Source: Varibaculum vaginae
GTDB taxonomy: Bacteria; Actinomycetota; Actinomycetes; Actinomycetales; Actinomycetaceae
DNA length: 64,000 nt
Reading direction: 5' to 3'
NCBI RefSeq assembly: GCF_900604285.1
Contig: NZ_UWNY01000001.1
Coordinates: 682,001-746,000 of the forward strand
The stretch's first letter is position 1. Every line of letters begins with the position of its first letter. The translations under genes were made by a program, and so were the position numbers. Positions 9,052-18,246 of this stretch are shown here, piece by piece. Under the pieces are notes generated by a model. That model saw nothing but the letters and a program-made list of their open reading frames with translations. It did no database searches and was not told where the DNA came from.

Positions 9052-9951
9052 CTACTTCGCCGAAGTAAGACCGATTGAATTTACTAGTTTCTTCCCGACT
9101 ACCAACAGTAAGATCAGCATAGGGATAGTCTGCAGGGTTGCAGCTGCCATGAGACCTGCCCAGTCTGGTTTAGTAGAGGGGGAAGCTTGTTGAAAGGTAG
9201 CCAGAGCGACATTAAGGAGTCGAACGGCGTGTTCTTTGCCCACCAGCTGTGGCCATAAGTATTCGTTCCATGCGAAAACAGCCTGAATAATTGCAATCGT
9301 GGTGATGGGCGATTTACAGATAGGTACTACTACTCTGCTAAATATGGTCCATTGATTAGCCCCATCTAAAAGAGCGGCTTCTTCTACTTCTCGGGGAACA
9401 GATAGGAAGAATTGCCGCAAAAAGAAAATAGCGAAAGGAGAAACCAAAACGTATGGCGCTAATAAACCGCTGAAAGTATTTAGTAACCCTAGGTTTTTTA
9501 CCAATACAAAGTTTGGTAGCACTATGAAGATGGGGGGAATCATCATTCCCGTGAGCAGGATTGCAAAGATTTTATCTCTTCCGGGGAAATGGAGACGTGC
9601 AAAGGCATAGGCAGCCATCGTGGAAGTCACTACTTGACCGATTACCAATATGGCGGTGAATATTAGAGAGTTTCGCAGGTAAAGCCAGAAATATATCTTT
9701 GCGCCCGATCCTCCTGCGGCTAAATCTTCTTCAGTAGTTGCAAACCCGAGGACGCGCTTGAAATTTATCCAGCTAGCGTCGGTGGGAATCAAGGAATAGT
9801 CCCCGTTAAAAATTTGGGAGTTAGGAGTTAGAGCCGTCCGGATTGCCCAGACAAAGGGAAGTAGAGTGACTATCAAAATTAATATTAAGGTAGCCCAGCC
9901 GAATATTTTTTCCGTGCTCACCTTGCGTAAGCTGCTGCTATTTTTCCTCAT
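9052..9951 (-). CDS. Carbohydrate ABC transporter permease (MalG type)
   Basis: A 299-residue inner membrane permease with six predicted membrane spans. The cytoplasmic coupling loop EEAALLDGANQWTIFSRVVV (about residues 190-209) matches the EAA motif that docks the ATPase. AAGGGG precedes the ATG. It follows the MalF-type permease by 16 bp and precedes the binding protein. No ATP-binding subunit is encoded nearby, so a shared MsmK/MalK-type ATPase elsewhere is expected. Confidence 0.91.
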   Translation of the reverse strand: MRKNSSSLRKVSTEKIFGWATLILILIVTLLPFVWAIRTALTPNSQIFNGDYSLIPTDASWINFKRVLGFATTEEDLAAGGSGAKIYFWLYLRNSLIFTAILVIGQVVTSTMAAYAFARLHFPGRDKIFAILLTGMMIPPIFIVLPNFVLVKNLGLLNTFSGLLAPYVLVSPFAIFFLRQFFLSVPREVEEAALLDGANQWTIFSRVVVPICKSPITTIAIIQAVFAWNEYLWPQLVGKEHAVRLLNVALATFQQASPSTKPDWAGLMAAATLQTIPMLILLLVVGKKLVNSIGLTSAK

Positions 9952-9967
9952 TTTTTATCCCCTTGGG

Positions 9968-10942
9968 TTATCCCAGATCCGATTCGGTAGCTTTCGTTAA
10001 ACGTAGTTGGGTGAGGGTCATTACGAGGATAATGAGTAACAATATGACCGCCATTGCCGCGGCATACCCCATTTGACCTTGTTGGAAAGCTTTTTCATAG
10101 ATATAGAAATAGATAACTCGCGTAGAATCTAGAGGGCCGCCTTTGGTGGCTACCGCTACAGTGTCAAAAATCTGGAAGGAACCGATCATGGACACTACTA
10201 CCACCATCACCAGGATGGGACGTATCAGCGGGAGGGTTATAGAGAAAAAACTTCTGGTTGTACCAGCCCCATCTATCTCGGCGGCATCGTAAATCATTTT
10301 TGGAACTATTTGCATTCCCGCAAAAATCAGTAACGCCGTATATCCCATATTTCGCCAGGAGTTAACCAGAGCGACTGTAAAGATGGCGATATCGGGATTG
10401 CCGTAGAAAGCGATTGGTTCACTGTGGACTAAAGTTAGCAGATGGTTTACGAGACCAACATTGGGGTCGAGTAAAAACAAGGTGATGACTGCGATTGTAA
10501 CGTTTGGTACTAGCCAGGGGATGAGTAAGAGTGAGCGCACCAAGCTGGATTGACTGATGCGTTGCATTAGTACAGCTATTCCCAAACCGGCTATGGTCTG
10601 AGTGGCGATGTTGACGAGGACGTAAATTACGGTAACCACTAGCGCATGGCTGAAATGCTGATCGCTCAGGAGCTTTTGGTAATTGGCAAACCCCACGAAT
10701 TTCGCGGGGGAGATTAAATCCCAATCTGTAAAACTTATGGCTAGACCTCGTACCATGGGAACTAGATAAAAAATCAAAAATCCGATTACGGCAGGGGCAA
10801 TGAAAAGGTATCCCGCTCTTATTTCCGCTAGGTGTAGGTGGCTGCTTTTGCCGACAGAAGCGTCAGGTCTGTTGGTAGTGTTTTTTATGCAGGGGAGTGA
10901 GTTTGAACTCACTGTAGTTCCTTGGTGTTTAGCGGCAGTCAT
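9968..10942 (-). CDS. Carbohydrate ABC transporter permease (MalF type)
   Basis: A 324-residue permease with six hydrophobic spans and the EAA loop YDAAEIDGAGTTRSFFSITL. I place the start at the ATG at 10942, which has AAGGGG six bases upstream; an in-frame GTG at 10975 would add 11 residues but lacks such a site and would intrude into the divergent promoter region. It is the first gene of the minus-strand alpha-galactoside operon, facing the ROK regulator. Confidence 0.9.
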   Translation of the reverse strand: MTAAKHQGTTVSSNSLPCIKNTTNRPDASVGKSSHLHLAEIRAGYLFIAPAVIGFLIFYLVPMVRGLAISFTDWDLISPAKFVGFANYQKLLSDQHFSHALVVTVIYVLVNIATQTIAGLGIAVLMQRISQSSLVRSLLLIPWLVPNVTIAVITLFLLDPNVGLVNHLLTLVHSEPIAFYGNPDIAIFTVALVNSWRNMGYTALLIFAGMQIVPKMIYDAAEIDGAGTTRSFFSITLPLIRPILVMVVVVSMIGSFQIFDTVAVATKGGPLDSTRVIYFYIYEKAFQQGQMGYAAAMAVILLLIILVMTLTQLRLTKATESDLG

Positions 10943-11038
10943 CTTCGACCCCTTAACTAGTAAGAGTTGCGTCACAGTAATTATTACGTTAGTTTCTTTA
11001 GTAAGTCAAGCATTTTCAGTAAATGGGGGTTTACCATT
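10943..11038. promoter_or_regulatory. Divergent promoter/operator of the galactoside locus
   Basis: Ninety-six AT-rich bases separate the permease operon from the ROK regulator and must hold both promoters. TTAGTTTCTTTAGTAAGTC at 10989-11007 resembles the TTAGT-type half sites bound by ROK repressors, with two TTAGT units one helical turn apart. ACTAGT at about 10955-10960 is a second small palindrome. Binding is inferred, not shown. Confidence 0.4.
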
Positions 11039-12199
11039 GTGAATGCTCAGCGAAGAATTCAACGGCGGACCAATATGGAAGCGGCAATACGCTACCTGAC
11101 TGGCTGCGTTGATACGGTAGCAAATGTTGCAAAACAGATAGGGGTAACTCGCCCGGCTGCCGAATCAATTATGGCTGACCTGGCTAAACTGGGTTGGGTA
11201 GAGAGTGCTTCGGCTCCCGAAGGAATAATTGTGATAGGTAGACCAGCTACCTATTATAAAATCTCCTCTCAAGCCGGACATGTCCTCTCTCTAGATATAG
11301 GCGCTCATCATGTTAGCGCGCTCACCGCGGATCTAAGCGGGAATATACTCGCTGAGAACACCGAAGATTTAGCGGAAAATACGCCCGCGAAAGCACGTCT
11401 AGAAGCCGCTTTATCGGTTAGTAAAAAAACGTTACAGGAAACCGAGTGCGGTAAGACTTGGATTTGCGTAACCGGGAGTCCCGGCATTCAATATCAGGGA
11501 CAAGTTGCATATTTTGGTGGTAAAGGCATGCCGGGATGGCAGGGATTGCAACTAGATCGCCTGATCAGTAAGGAATTAAAAGTAAAAGTAACCACTGTGG
11601 GGGATTGTGCGTTAGGTGCCCGCGGAGAATCGTGGGTAGGGGCAGCGTCTAAATATAATGAGGTGGTTTTTATTCTGGCCGGAATTCGCACCGGCGCGGC
11701 TAGCGTGCTTGACGGAAGAGTGCGGACTGGGAGTCGCGGCGCCGCGGGACTAATTGGAGAAATTCCGCAATTGCGTTGGAAAGAACTAGAAGCTGAAAGC
11801 TTTGCTAGTGGAGTATATAGCCCAGCTAAGCCGCCCGATCGCGAAAGTCTGTTTCAACAGGCGAGAGAAGGGAATGAACTCGCACTTTCCGGAGCAAAAA
11901 AGTACGGAGAAATTCTGGGATTGGGAACTGCTAGTATGATCGCGGTTATTGACCCCGAATGCGTGGTTTTGGGGGGACAATTTTGCAAATATGCTGATCT
12001 ATTTTTGCCGCAGATGAAACAAACTATCAAAGAACTATGTCCATTTGCGCCCCCGATAGCGGTGTCGACTTTGGGGCGGCGTTCCGTTGCCCTCGGAGGG
12101 ATTCGTTACGCCCTAGACGGGGTGTTTGATCAAATCAATATGCACACATTAAACTCGGACTATTTTCCTGCCACCGATTTGGAAAAATTTTGGCTCTGA
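11039..12199 (+). CDS. ROK-family transcriptional regulator
   Basis: A 386-residue repressor: an N-terminal winged helix-turn-helix (about residues 10-60, TRPAAESIMADLAKLGWVE) joined to a ROK sugar-sensing domain starting at LDIGAHHVSALTADLSG. The CxCG zinc motif of many ROK regulators is missing, so the sugar site may be degenerate or differently built. The GTG at 11039 is chosen because it stands just before the DNA-binding domain and leaves room for the operator; the frame runs further upstream to 10967. It is divergent from the permease operon and very probably controls it in response to the imported sugar. Confidence 0.82.
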   Translation: MNAQRRIQRRTNMEAAIRYLTGCVDTVANVAKQIGVTRPAAESIMADLAKLGWVESASAPEGIIVIGRPATYYKISSQAGHVLSLDIGAHHVSALTADLSGNILAENTEDLAENTPAKARLEAALSVSKKTLQETECGKTWICVTGSPGIQYQGQVAYFGGKGMPGWQGLQLDRLISKELKVKVTTVGDCALGARGESWVGAASKYNEVVFILAGIRTGAASVLDGRVRTGSRGAAGLIGEIPQLRWKELEAESFASGVYSPAKPPDRESLFQQAREGNELALSGAKKYGEILGLGTASMIAVIDPECVVLGGQFCKYADLFLPQMKQTIKELCPFAPPIAVSTLGRRSVALGGIRYALDGVFDQINMHTLNSDYFPATDLEKFWL

Positions 12200-12561
12200 T
12201 GAAAAGCGCTGTCTGACAATAGTTGATAAGGGTACCATCTGTGCGCTGAGGTGAGGAAAGGAGGAAACTTCGGCCAGCAGTTAATGCGTGGTTAGCGTTA
12301 AGTATGTGTGTAGTTCAACAAATGGCAGCTTTGACCCAGGTGGTGTTACTCCCGTACACTAAAGAGCGTTGTGTGTCCTGGAACAATCCAGGTGTGGGCT
12401 TGTAGCTGGCATTTTGGCAAAAACGGGACGCTAGACGGAAAGAAATAAAAAGTCGGGTGGAAAACACTACGGCGGCGTCCGCAACATTTTAGGCATTTTG
12501 CCATTGTGTTGCCGTGCCCTCGCAGAATTCACCCCCAAGGAAGAAACGAAGGCTTAAGCCC
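12200..12561 (+). promoter_or_regulatory. Long non-coding leader before rplM
   Basis: About 360 bp lie between the ROK regulator and rplM. I see a hairpin CCTGG-AACAAT-CCAGG at 12377-12392 and a direct repeat GGCATTTTG at 12408-12416 and 12492-12500, the second copy forming GGCA/TGCC. The only open frames are short and without good ribosome sites. A long leader of this kind suits autoregulation of the L13-S9 operon, but no known leader family is recognised. Confidence 0.35.
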
Positions 12562-13008
12562 GTGCGAACTTATAATCCGAAAGCCGGTGACACCCAAGAC
12601 AAGAAGTGGTATGTCATCGACGCTGAAGACGTCGTTCTCGGACGACTGGCGGCCGTTGCTGCCAAGCTGCTGCGTGGCAAGCATAAGCCGACCTATACTC
12701 CCAACGAGGATATGGGTGATCACGTGATTATCGTGAACGCCGCCAAGGTCGGACTTACCGGCAATAAACGTGAGCAGAAACGTGTCTACCGTCACTCCGG
12801 TTACCCCGGTGGCTTGAAATCTCTAACCTATGGTGACTTGCTAAGCAAGAAACCAGAGGTGGCGGTGCAAAAAGCGGTGCGTGGCATGGTTCCCCACACT
12901 CGGTTGGGACGTGTCCAAATGAAGAAGCTGCATGTATTCGCAGGTCCCGAACATGACCATGCGGCACAGCAGCCGGAACCTTACGAAATTAAGAAAATCG
13001 CCCAGTAG
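12562..13008 (+). CDS. rplM: 50S ribosomal protein L13
   Basis: A 148-residue early-assembly protein of the large subunit. It starts [10 protein letters not shown] (GTG at 12562) and has [36 protein letters not shown] and the signature [25 protein letters not shown] lies nine bases before the GTG, and family length and N-terminus agree; an in-frame GTG at 12514 would add 16 atypical basic residues. It forms an operon with rpsI. Confidence 0.95.
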   Translation: MRTYNPKAGDTQDKKWYVIDAEDVVLGRLAAVAAKLLRGKHKPTYTPNEDMGDHVIIVNAAKVGLTGNKREQKRVYRHSGYPGGLKSLTYGDLLSKKPEVAVQKAVRGMVPHTRLGRVQMKKLHVFAGPEHDHAAQQPEPYEIKKIAQ

Positions 13009-13035
13009 CCCTGAGCCAAGACCCTGAGGAGAATT

Positions 13036-13527
13036 GTGGCTGATACCACCGAAAATGAAGAGCTGTTGGAGGAGAACGCCCCCAGCTCTTACACCACGGA
13101 AACCAAGTCGGAGCCGACCGGCTCCGGTCAATCCGTGACCGCTCCCGGCATCGGGCTGGGACGTCGTAAAAGTGCAGTCGCGCGTGTCCGGTTGATTCCG
13201 GGAAGCGGCGAATGGAAGATCAACGGTCGTGCTTTGGAAAATTATTTCCCGAATAAGTTGCATCAGCAGCTCGTGCGATCGCCGTTTACCCTGCTAGATC
13301 TCGAGGGACGCTTTGACGTTATTGCTCGGGTATCCGGTGGCGGGATCTCCGGACAGGCCGGGGCAGTACGCTTAGGCGTGGCTCGGGCGCTGAACGAAAT
13401 CGATCGGGAAGCTAACCGTCCTGCCCTAAAGAAGGCAGGATTCCTAACCCGCGATTCACGCGCTGTTGAGCGTAAGAAGCCGGGTCTTAAGAAAGCTCGT
13501 AAAGCTTCGCAGTACTCTAAGCGCTAA
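13036..13527 (+). CDS. rpsI: 30S ribosomal protein S9
   Basis: A 163-residue S9. Residues 1-~40 are an acidic/Ser-rich extension typical of actinobacteria; the core begins [19 protein letters not shown] and ends in the basic tail reaching the tRNA sites ([18 protein letters not shown]). The GTG start at 13036 has GAGGAG upstream. It is 27 bp behind rplM and is followed by a very strong hairpin. Confidence 0.96.
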   Translation: MADTTENEELLEENAPSSYTTETKSEPTGSGQSVTAPGIGLGRRKSAVARVRLIPGSGEWKINGRALENYFPNKLHQQLVRSPFTLLDLEGRFDVIARVSGGGISGQAGAVRLGVARALNEIDREANRPALKKAGFLTRDSRAVERKKPGLKKARKASQYSKR

Positions 13528-13544
13528 GCTTTCACGCTTATACG

Positions 13545-13587
13545 TTTGCCTGGTAAAGACAACTAAATGTTGTCTTTACCAGGCAAA
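13545..13587. terminator. Bidirectional terminator rpsI / coaA
   Basis: A perfect 19-bp inverted repeat, from TTTGCCTGGTAAAGACAAC at 13545 to its complement ending 13587, with loop TAAAT. It stands between the convergent rpsI and coaA genes. The stem ends in A/T on both sides, but there is no long T tract. Confidence 0.8.
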
Positions 13588-13643
13588 ACTGTATTGCGCA
13601 GACCAGGCAGATGAAATCACGTACCGGGAATACGGCAGCTAAT

Positions 13644-14648
13644 TTAAATTTTGCGGAGGTAGACGTTTTCTAGGCGATGATGCGCATCTTTACGTAAAAT
13701 TAATGTCGCCCGTCCCCTGGTTGGGCGAATCTGTTGCTCCAGGTTGGGTAGGTTTATCGAGGTCCAAATATCGAGGGCAATTTGGCGCGCCACGGAATCA
13801 GAAATTCCGGCATAAACCTGGAAATAAGAATCCGGGTTGCGGAACGCTGACTCTTTTAGGGATAAGAAACGCTCCACGAACCATTGCTCAATATCGCGTG
13901 TTTTGGCATCAACATAAATCGAAAAATCAAAGAAATCGCTTACTGCCAGGGACTTGTGATCATATAATCCGCTGCGCCCGTCATCTTGATCCAACAGTTT
14001 TTCAAGGTTGGGGAGGTCTTGATGCCCTCGATAAAACCAGGCTGGTTGCAGCACGTTGATGCCCTCAAGAATCAAAATATCAGGGCTAGCTACAGTCACA
14101 TATTTATCCGGTACTACGTCATAGGTGACGTGGGAATATACCGGAGCTTTTACTTCCGGCACCCCAGCTTTTACCTGGGTAACAAAGTTAAGCAGAGCGC
14201 GGCGGTTATAGGACTCTGGGAAACCTTTCCGTGCTACCAGCCCCCGTCGTTCTAGTTCTGCATTCGGATACAAAAACCCGTCGGTAGTTACTAGCGCGAC
14301 TCGGGATGTCTCTGGCCAGCGGCTAAGCAGATTTTGTAGGATGCGAGAAGTGGTTGATTTTCCGACCGCTACCGAACCAGCAACTCCAATAATGAAGGGG
14401 ATTTTCCTTTTTTGGGGACGCCCAAAAAAATCCTGTTGATCTTGGGCGAGGGCGCGCGAATGCAAAACCCGGTAGCGCAACAAAGCCGAGAGGGGACGAT
14501 AAACCGCATCGGCTTCCTCCAAATCAATAGGATCCCCTAAAGCAGCTAGGGAACGCAGATCAGCTTCGGTCAGGGGCATCGGCGTTTTGGCAGCCAAGGC
14601 GCGCCAGGCATCCCGATCGAACTGTTCATAAATGGATCTTGCCGACAT
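13644..14648 (-). CDS. coaA: Type I pantothenate kinase
   Basis: A 334-residue ATP-dependent kinase that makes 4'-phosphopantothenate, the controlled first step of coenzyme A synthesis. The P-loop is GVAGSVAVGKSTT at 88-100; VTTDGFLYPN and the C-terminal INLPNLEQQIRPTRGRATLI are family blocks. It stands alone on the minus strand between the rplM-rpsI operon and glmM, from which it is separated by 109 bp. Confidence 0.95.
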   Translation of the reverse strand: MSARSIYEQFDRDAWRALAAKTPMPLTEADLRSLAALGDPIDLEEADAVYRPLSALLRYRVLHSRALAQDQQDFFGRPQKRKIPFIIGVAGSVAVGKSTTSRILQNLLSRWPETSRVALVTTDGFLYPNAELERRGLVARKGFPESYNRRALLNFVTQVKAGVPEVKAPVYSHVTYDVVPDKYVTVASPDILILEGINVLQPAWFYRGHQDLPNLEKLLDQDDGRSGLYDHKSLAVSDFFDFSIYVDAKTRDIEQWFVERFLSLKESAFRNPDSYFQVYAGISDSVARQIALDIWTSINLPNLEQQIRPTRGRATLILRKDAHHRLENVYLRKI

Positions 14649-14757
14649 ATTGATAAGCTCCGCTGTATTAGGCTCTGCGCAAAAGCCTTGCTTGATGACG
14701 GTTTCTTCCTCGCTTCAGTGCTTCGGTTAAAAACACTGACGGAAATAGGAAATCACC

Positions 14758-16098
14758 CTACAAAGATAGGCGGTTCTTAACTTCTCGCGCCAGACGCTCA
14801 CAAACCTCATCAGCTTGTTCCTGGGTGGCCGCCTCTACCATTACCCGCACCAGTGGTTCGGTTCCGGAGGCGCGCAGTACTACCCGTCCAGTGTCGCCCA
14901 GTTCTTCCTCGGCCTTCGTGATTTCTTCACGTAGTCCGGTATCGTCGGTACGCGTCTTGTCTACGTTGGGTACGTTAATCAGGGTTTGCGGTAAGCGTTT
15001 TACGAATTCGCAAATTTTCTCTAGAGGCTGACCAGCATCTTTAACTGCGCGGGCTATGCATAGGGCAGTGAGAATTCCATCCCCAGTGGTGGCGTGATTG
15101 GCGTTAATTACGTGACCTGACTGTTCGCCGCCCAACACGAATCCTTGTTCACGCATCTTTTCTAGGACGTAGCGGTCGCCCACCGCAGTCTGGACGGTGT
15201 TAATCCCTTTTTCCTTCATCGCCAAAATTAAACCCAGGTTAGACATGATGGTGATCACCAGGGTGTTTCCAGTTAGCTCGCCCTTTTCTTTGAAATAGGC
15301 AGCCAGCATTCCCATAATCTTGTCGCCGTCCACCAGGTTTCCTTGAGAATCTACTGCCAGACAGCGGTCGGCGTCTCCATCGAAAGCTACTCCGAAGTCA
15401 CAGCCTGCGGCTACTACTTGGCTTTGTAGTTGTTGGGGGTGAGTGGAACCGCAATTGTCGTTGATATTGCGCCCATCGGGGGAAGCATTAATCACTACGG
15501 TATCTATTCCCGCCTCTTGCAGTGCCTCCGGCCCTAAATGGCTGGCTGCTCCATTTGCACAATCAACTGCAACTCGCAGCCCGGAAAGATCGCCGGCTGC
15601 TCGCACCAGGTGTTTAATGTAGAGCTTTTCGGCGCTTTCTCGTTCTTCTTCAATCTCGCCAACGCCTTCTCCGATGGGGCGGTCAGTTTCATCCCCTAGG
15701 AGTTGTTCAATCTGGTCTTCGATTGCATCAGGTAACTTATAGCCACCGTGAGCGAAAAACTTAATCCCGTTATCGGGCATAGGGTTATGTGAAGCGGAAA
15801 TCATCACTCCCAGGTCAACATCGGATTTCGCGGTGAGGTAGGCCACGCAAGGAGTGGTGACCACTCCGATACGGTTTACGTCTACTCCTTCAGAGGCCAG
15901 GCCGGCGGAAATCGCATGATCTAGGAAATCACCGGACATGCGGGTGTCACGGCCGACAATTGCCCGTAGTTTCCGTCCTTTCGGCGCATCTTTGCGTACC
16001 TGTTTTGCGGCGGCCCGTCCCAGTTCTAAAGCCAATTCCGGGGTTAATTCTTTATTTGCTAGACCGCGCACTCCGTCGGTTCCAAAAAGTCTGCCCAT
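14758..16098 (-). CDS. glmM: Phosphoglucosamine mutase
   Basis: A 446-residue enzyme converting glucosamine-6-phosphate to glucosamine-1-phosphate for peptidoglycan precursors. The active phosphoserine is S103 in ISASHNPMPDNG; the metal loop is DGDADR, the sugar loop GGEQSGH and the phosphate loop RASGTEPLVRVMVE. The N-terminus MGRLFGTDGVRG is exactly that of the family. It is divergent from glmS, which makes its substrate, a natural pairing. Confidence 0.97.
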   Translation of the reverse strand: MGRLFGTDGVRGLANKELTPELALELGRAAAKQVRKDAPKGRKLRAIVGRDTRMSGDFLDHAISAGLASEGVDVNRIGVVTTPCVAYLTAKSDVDLGVMISASHNPMPDNGIKFFAHGGYKLPDAIEDQIEQLLGDETDRPIGEGVGEIEEERESAEKLYIKHLVRAAGDLSGLRVAVDCANGAASHLGPEALQEAGIDTVVINASPDGRNINDNCGSTHPQQLQSQVVAAGCDFGVAFDGDADRCLAVDSQGNLVDGDKIMGMLAAYFKEKGELTGNTLVITIMSNLGLILAMKEKGINTVQTAVGDRYVLEKMREQGFVLGGEQSGHVINANHATTGDGILTALCIARAVKDAGQPLEKICEFVKRLPQTLINVPNVDKTRTDDTGLREEITKAEEELGDTGRVVLRASGTEPLVRVMVEAATQEQADEVCERLAREVKNRLSL

Positions 16099-16256
16099 TT
16101 TACCTGTCTTTCAACTAGCAGAATCTGACTTTCTCAGCCTACCGCACCTAGATGGTTGAGTTTTCCTCTGCGAGCCACTGTCGGCAATATTCTCCATTTG
16201 TGCTGCGTAGGCGCGCGAGATAGCAATGCGGCGGAACTCGTGAAAAAATCTATTTC

Positions 16257-18221
16257 ATGTGTGGGATCTTAGGAATGGTCGGGCTGGCGCCCACTAAAGA
16301 TGCAGAAGCAGTGATTATGGGGGGTCTGGCTCGTCTAGAGTATCGCGGCTATGATTCCGCGGGGATTGGACTTTCAACCCCGGGCGGGATAGAAATCCGC
16401 AAAAAAAGCGGCAAGCTTGCGAATTTAAGAACAAATTTGCAAGAAAATCCCCTGCCGGAGGCAATCGCGGGAATCGGACATACTCGTTGGGCCACTCACG
16501 GGGGGCCGACGGATGTCAATGCTCATCCCCATGCCTCTTCCGATGGGCAACTCGCGGTAGTACATAACGGGATTATCGAGAACGCCGATAACTTGCGTCG
16601 TATCCTTGAACAGCAGGGCTTCAGTTTTATCTCCGAAACTGATACTGAAGTAATCGCAAATTTGCTGGCAGCGTCCTATTTAGCTGACGAGGGTACGGAT
16701 ACCTCTCTTGGTAAGGATGCAGCTGAGGTGCCTGCTCCGGTTCTGGATAAAGCCCAAGTTTCCCCGGAGGTTGCGAGTGGGGCTCACCTGGCGGCGGCAC
16801 GGCTTGCCCGGGCACTGCTGAAAACTATGGCGCAGCTAAAAGGGACATTCACTATTTTGGCGATTCATCGGGATGCCCCCGGGATTGTAGTAGCTGCGCG
16901 ACGATCCTCCCCACTAGTTATTGGGGTGGGCAAAGATTGCAACTACCTAGGTTCTGATGTTTTAGCTTTCGCCGATCACACTAAGGATTGTCTGGAAATC
17001 GGGCAAGACGAATTAGTAATGGTTACTGCCAAGCAGGTACAAGTGGCAGACAGTCAAGGTCGAGCGGTTACTCCTAAGCAGTTCACCGTGGATTTTTCGG
17101 TAGACCGCACCTCTAAAGGAGGGTGGGGGACCTTTATGGAAAAAGAAATCCATGAACAACCCCAGGCAGTTACGGCCACTCTGCAGGATCGTACCGATTC
17201 GCAAGGCTATCTGACTCTAGATGAGCTGCGCATCAGTCAAGACGTACTGCGACAAGTCAACAAAATGGTGATTATCGCCTGTGGTACTTCCGCCTATGCC
17301 GGGCAGATTGCTCGTTACGCGATTGAGCATTGGTGCCGAATTCCGGTAGAAGTAGAGCTAGCCAGCGAGTTCCGTTACCGTGATCCGGTAGTTGACCAGA
17401 GTACCCTGGTGGTGGCAATCAGCCAATCCGGGGAAACTATGGACACCATTATGGCGGTGCGGCACGCCCGGGAACAGGGCGCGAAAGTGCTGGCGATTGT
17501 GAACACTCCTGGCTCTACCATTCCCCGTGAATCCGATGCGGTGCTGCTAACCCATGCTGGACCCGAAATTGCCGTGGCCTCCACCAAGGCATTCACGGCC
17601 CAGATCACTGCTTGCTACCTGTTGGGACTATATTTAGCGCAGGTGCGGGGAAATAAATTCATTGATGAAATTGCTGATTACCTGGAAAAACTAGCGGCAG
17701 TTCCCCACAAAATGCAAACCCTGCTTAATGAAATGCAGCCGGTAGTCGAGGTAGCTAAACGCTACGGGAAAGACCTGAAATCCACGATTTTCTTAGGTCG
17801 GCACGTAGGGTACCCGGTAGCGATGGAAGGGGCACTGAAACTTAAAGAAATCGCCTATGTGCACGCGGAAGGTTTTGCGGCGGGCGAGCTCAAACACGGT
17901 CCGATTGCGTTGATCGAGCCGGGGCAGTTCGTGTTTATCGTGGTGCCTACCCCGCGCCGCCCCGAGCTGCACCAAAAGGTGATTTCGAACCTGCAGGAGG
18001 TGCGGGCTCGTGGCGCGATTACCCTGGTAGTAGCGGAAGAGGGCGACGATAAAGTCGATAAATATGCCGACCATATTTTCCGGGTTCCTAGCACCCCCAC
18101 CCTCTACATGCCTCTGCTGACGGTGATTCCGCTGCAGGTATTCGCGTGTGAGGTAGCTAAGAGCAAGGGGTATGACGTAGATCAGCCGCGGAACCTGGCA
18201 AAATCAGTGACGGTTGAGTAG
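16257..18221 (+). CDS. glmS: Glutamine-fructose-6-phosphate aminotransferase
   Basis: A 654-residue enzyme that makes glucosamine-6-phosphate from fructose-6-phosphate and glutamine. MCGILGMVG exposes the catalytic Cys after Met removal; HTRWATHGGPTDVNAHPH and HNGIIEN follow in the glutaminase domain. Two SIS domains come next (CGTSAYAG, SQSGETMDT; LGRHVGYPVAMEGALKLKEI), ending with NLAKSVTVE. It is longer than the usual ~610-620 residues because of an Ala/Asp-rich insertion at about 143-178 in the glutaminase domain. Upstream lies the divergent glmM with a 158-bp shared promoter region; no glmS ribozyme is visible. Confidence 0.96.
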   Translation: MCGILGMVGLAPTKDAEAVIMGGLARLEYRGYDSAGIGLSTPGGIEIRKKSGKLANLRTNLQENPLPEAIAGIGHTRWATHGGPTDVNAHPHASSDGQLAVVHNGIIENADNLRRILEQQGFSFISETDTEVIANLLAASYLADEGTDTSLGKDAAEVPAPVLDKAQVSPEVASGAHLAAARLARALLKTMAQLKGTFTILAIHRDAPGIVVAARRSSPLVIGVGKDCNYLGSDVLAFADHTKDCLEIGQDELVMVTAKQVQVADSQGRAVTPKQFTVDFSVDRTSKGGWGTFMEKEIHEQPQAVTATLQDRTDSQGYLTLDELRISQDVLRQVNKMVIIACGTSAYAGQIARYAIEHWCRIPVEVELASEFRYRDPVVDQSTLVVAISQSGETMDTIMAVRHAREQGAKVLAIVNTPGSTIPRESDAVLLTHAGPEIAVASTKAFTAQITACYLLGLYLAQVRGNKFIDEIADYLEKLAAVPHKMQTLLNEMQPVVEVAKRYGKDLKSTIFLGRHVGYPVAMEGALKLKEIAYVHAEGFAAGELKHGPIALIEPGQFVFIVVPTPRRPELHQKVISNLQEVRARGAITLVVAEEGDDKVDKYADHIFRVPSTPTLYMPLLTVIPLQVFACEVAKSKGYDVDQPRNLAKSVTVE

Positions 18222-18246
18222 TCAGTAGAAAGGGAAAACTGGCGGC

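Noticed and set aside
12304-12405. 33-codon frame in the rplM leader starting MCVVQQMAAL
   Set aside because: No ribosome site and no similarity to a leader peptide.
16099-16256. glmS ribozyme or riboswitch upstream of glmS
   Set aside because: Only 158 bp shared with glmM and no matching conserved core.
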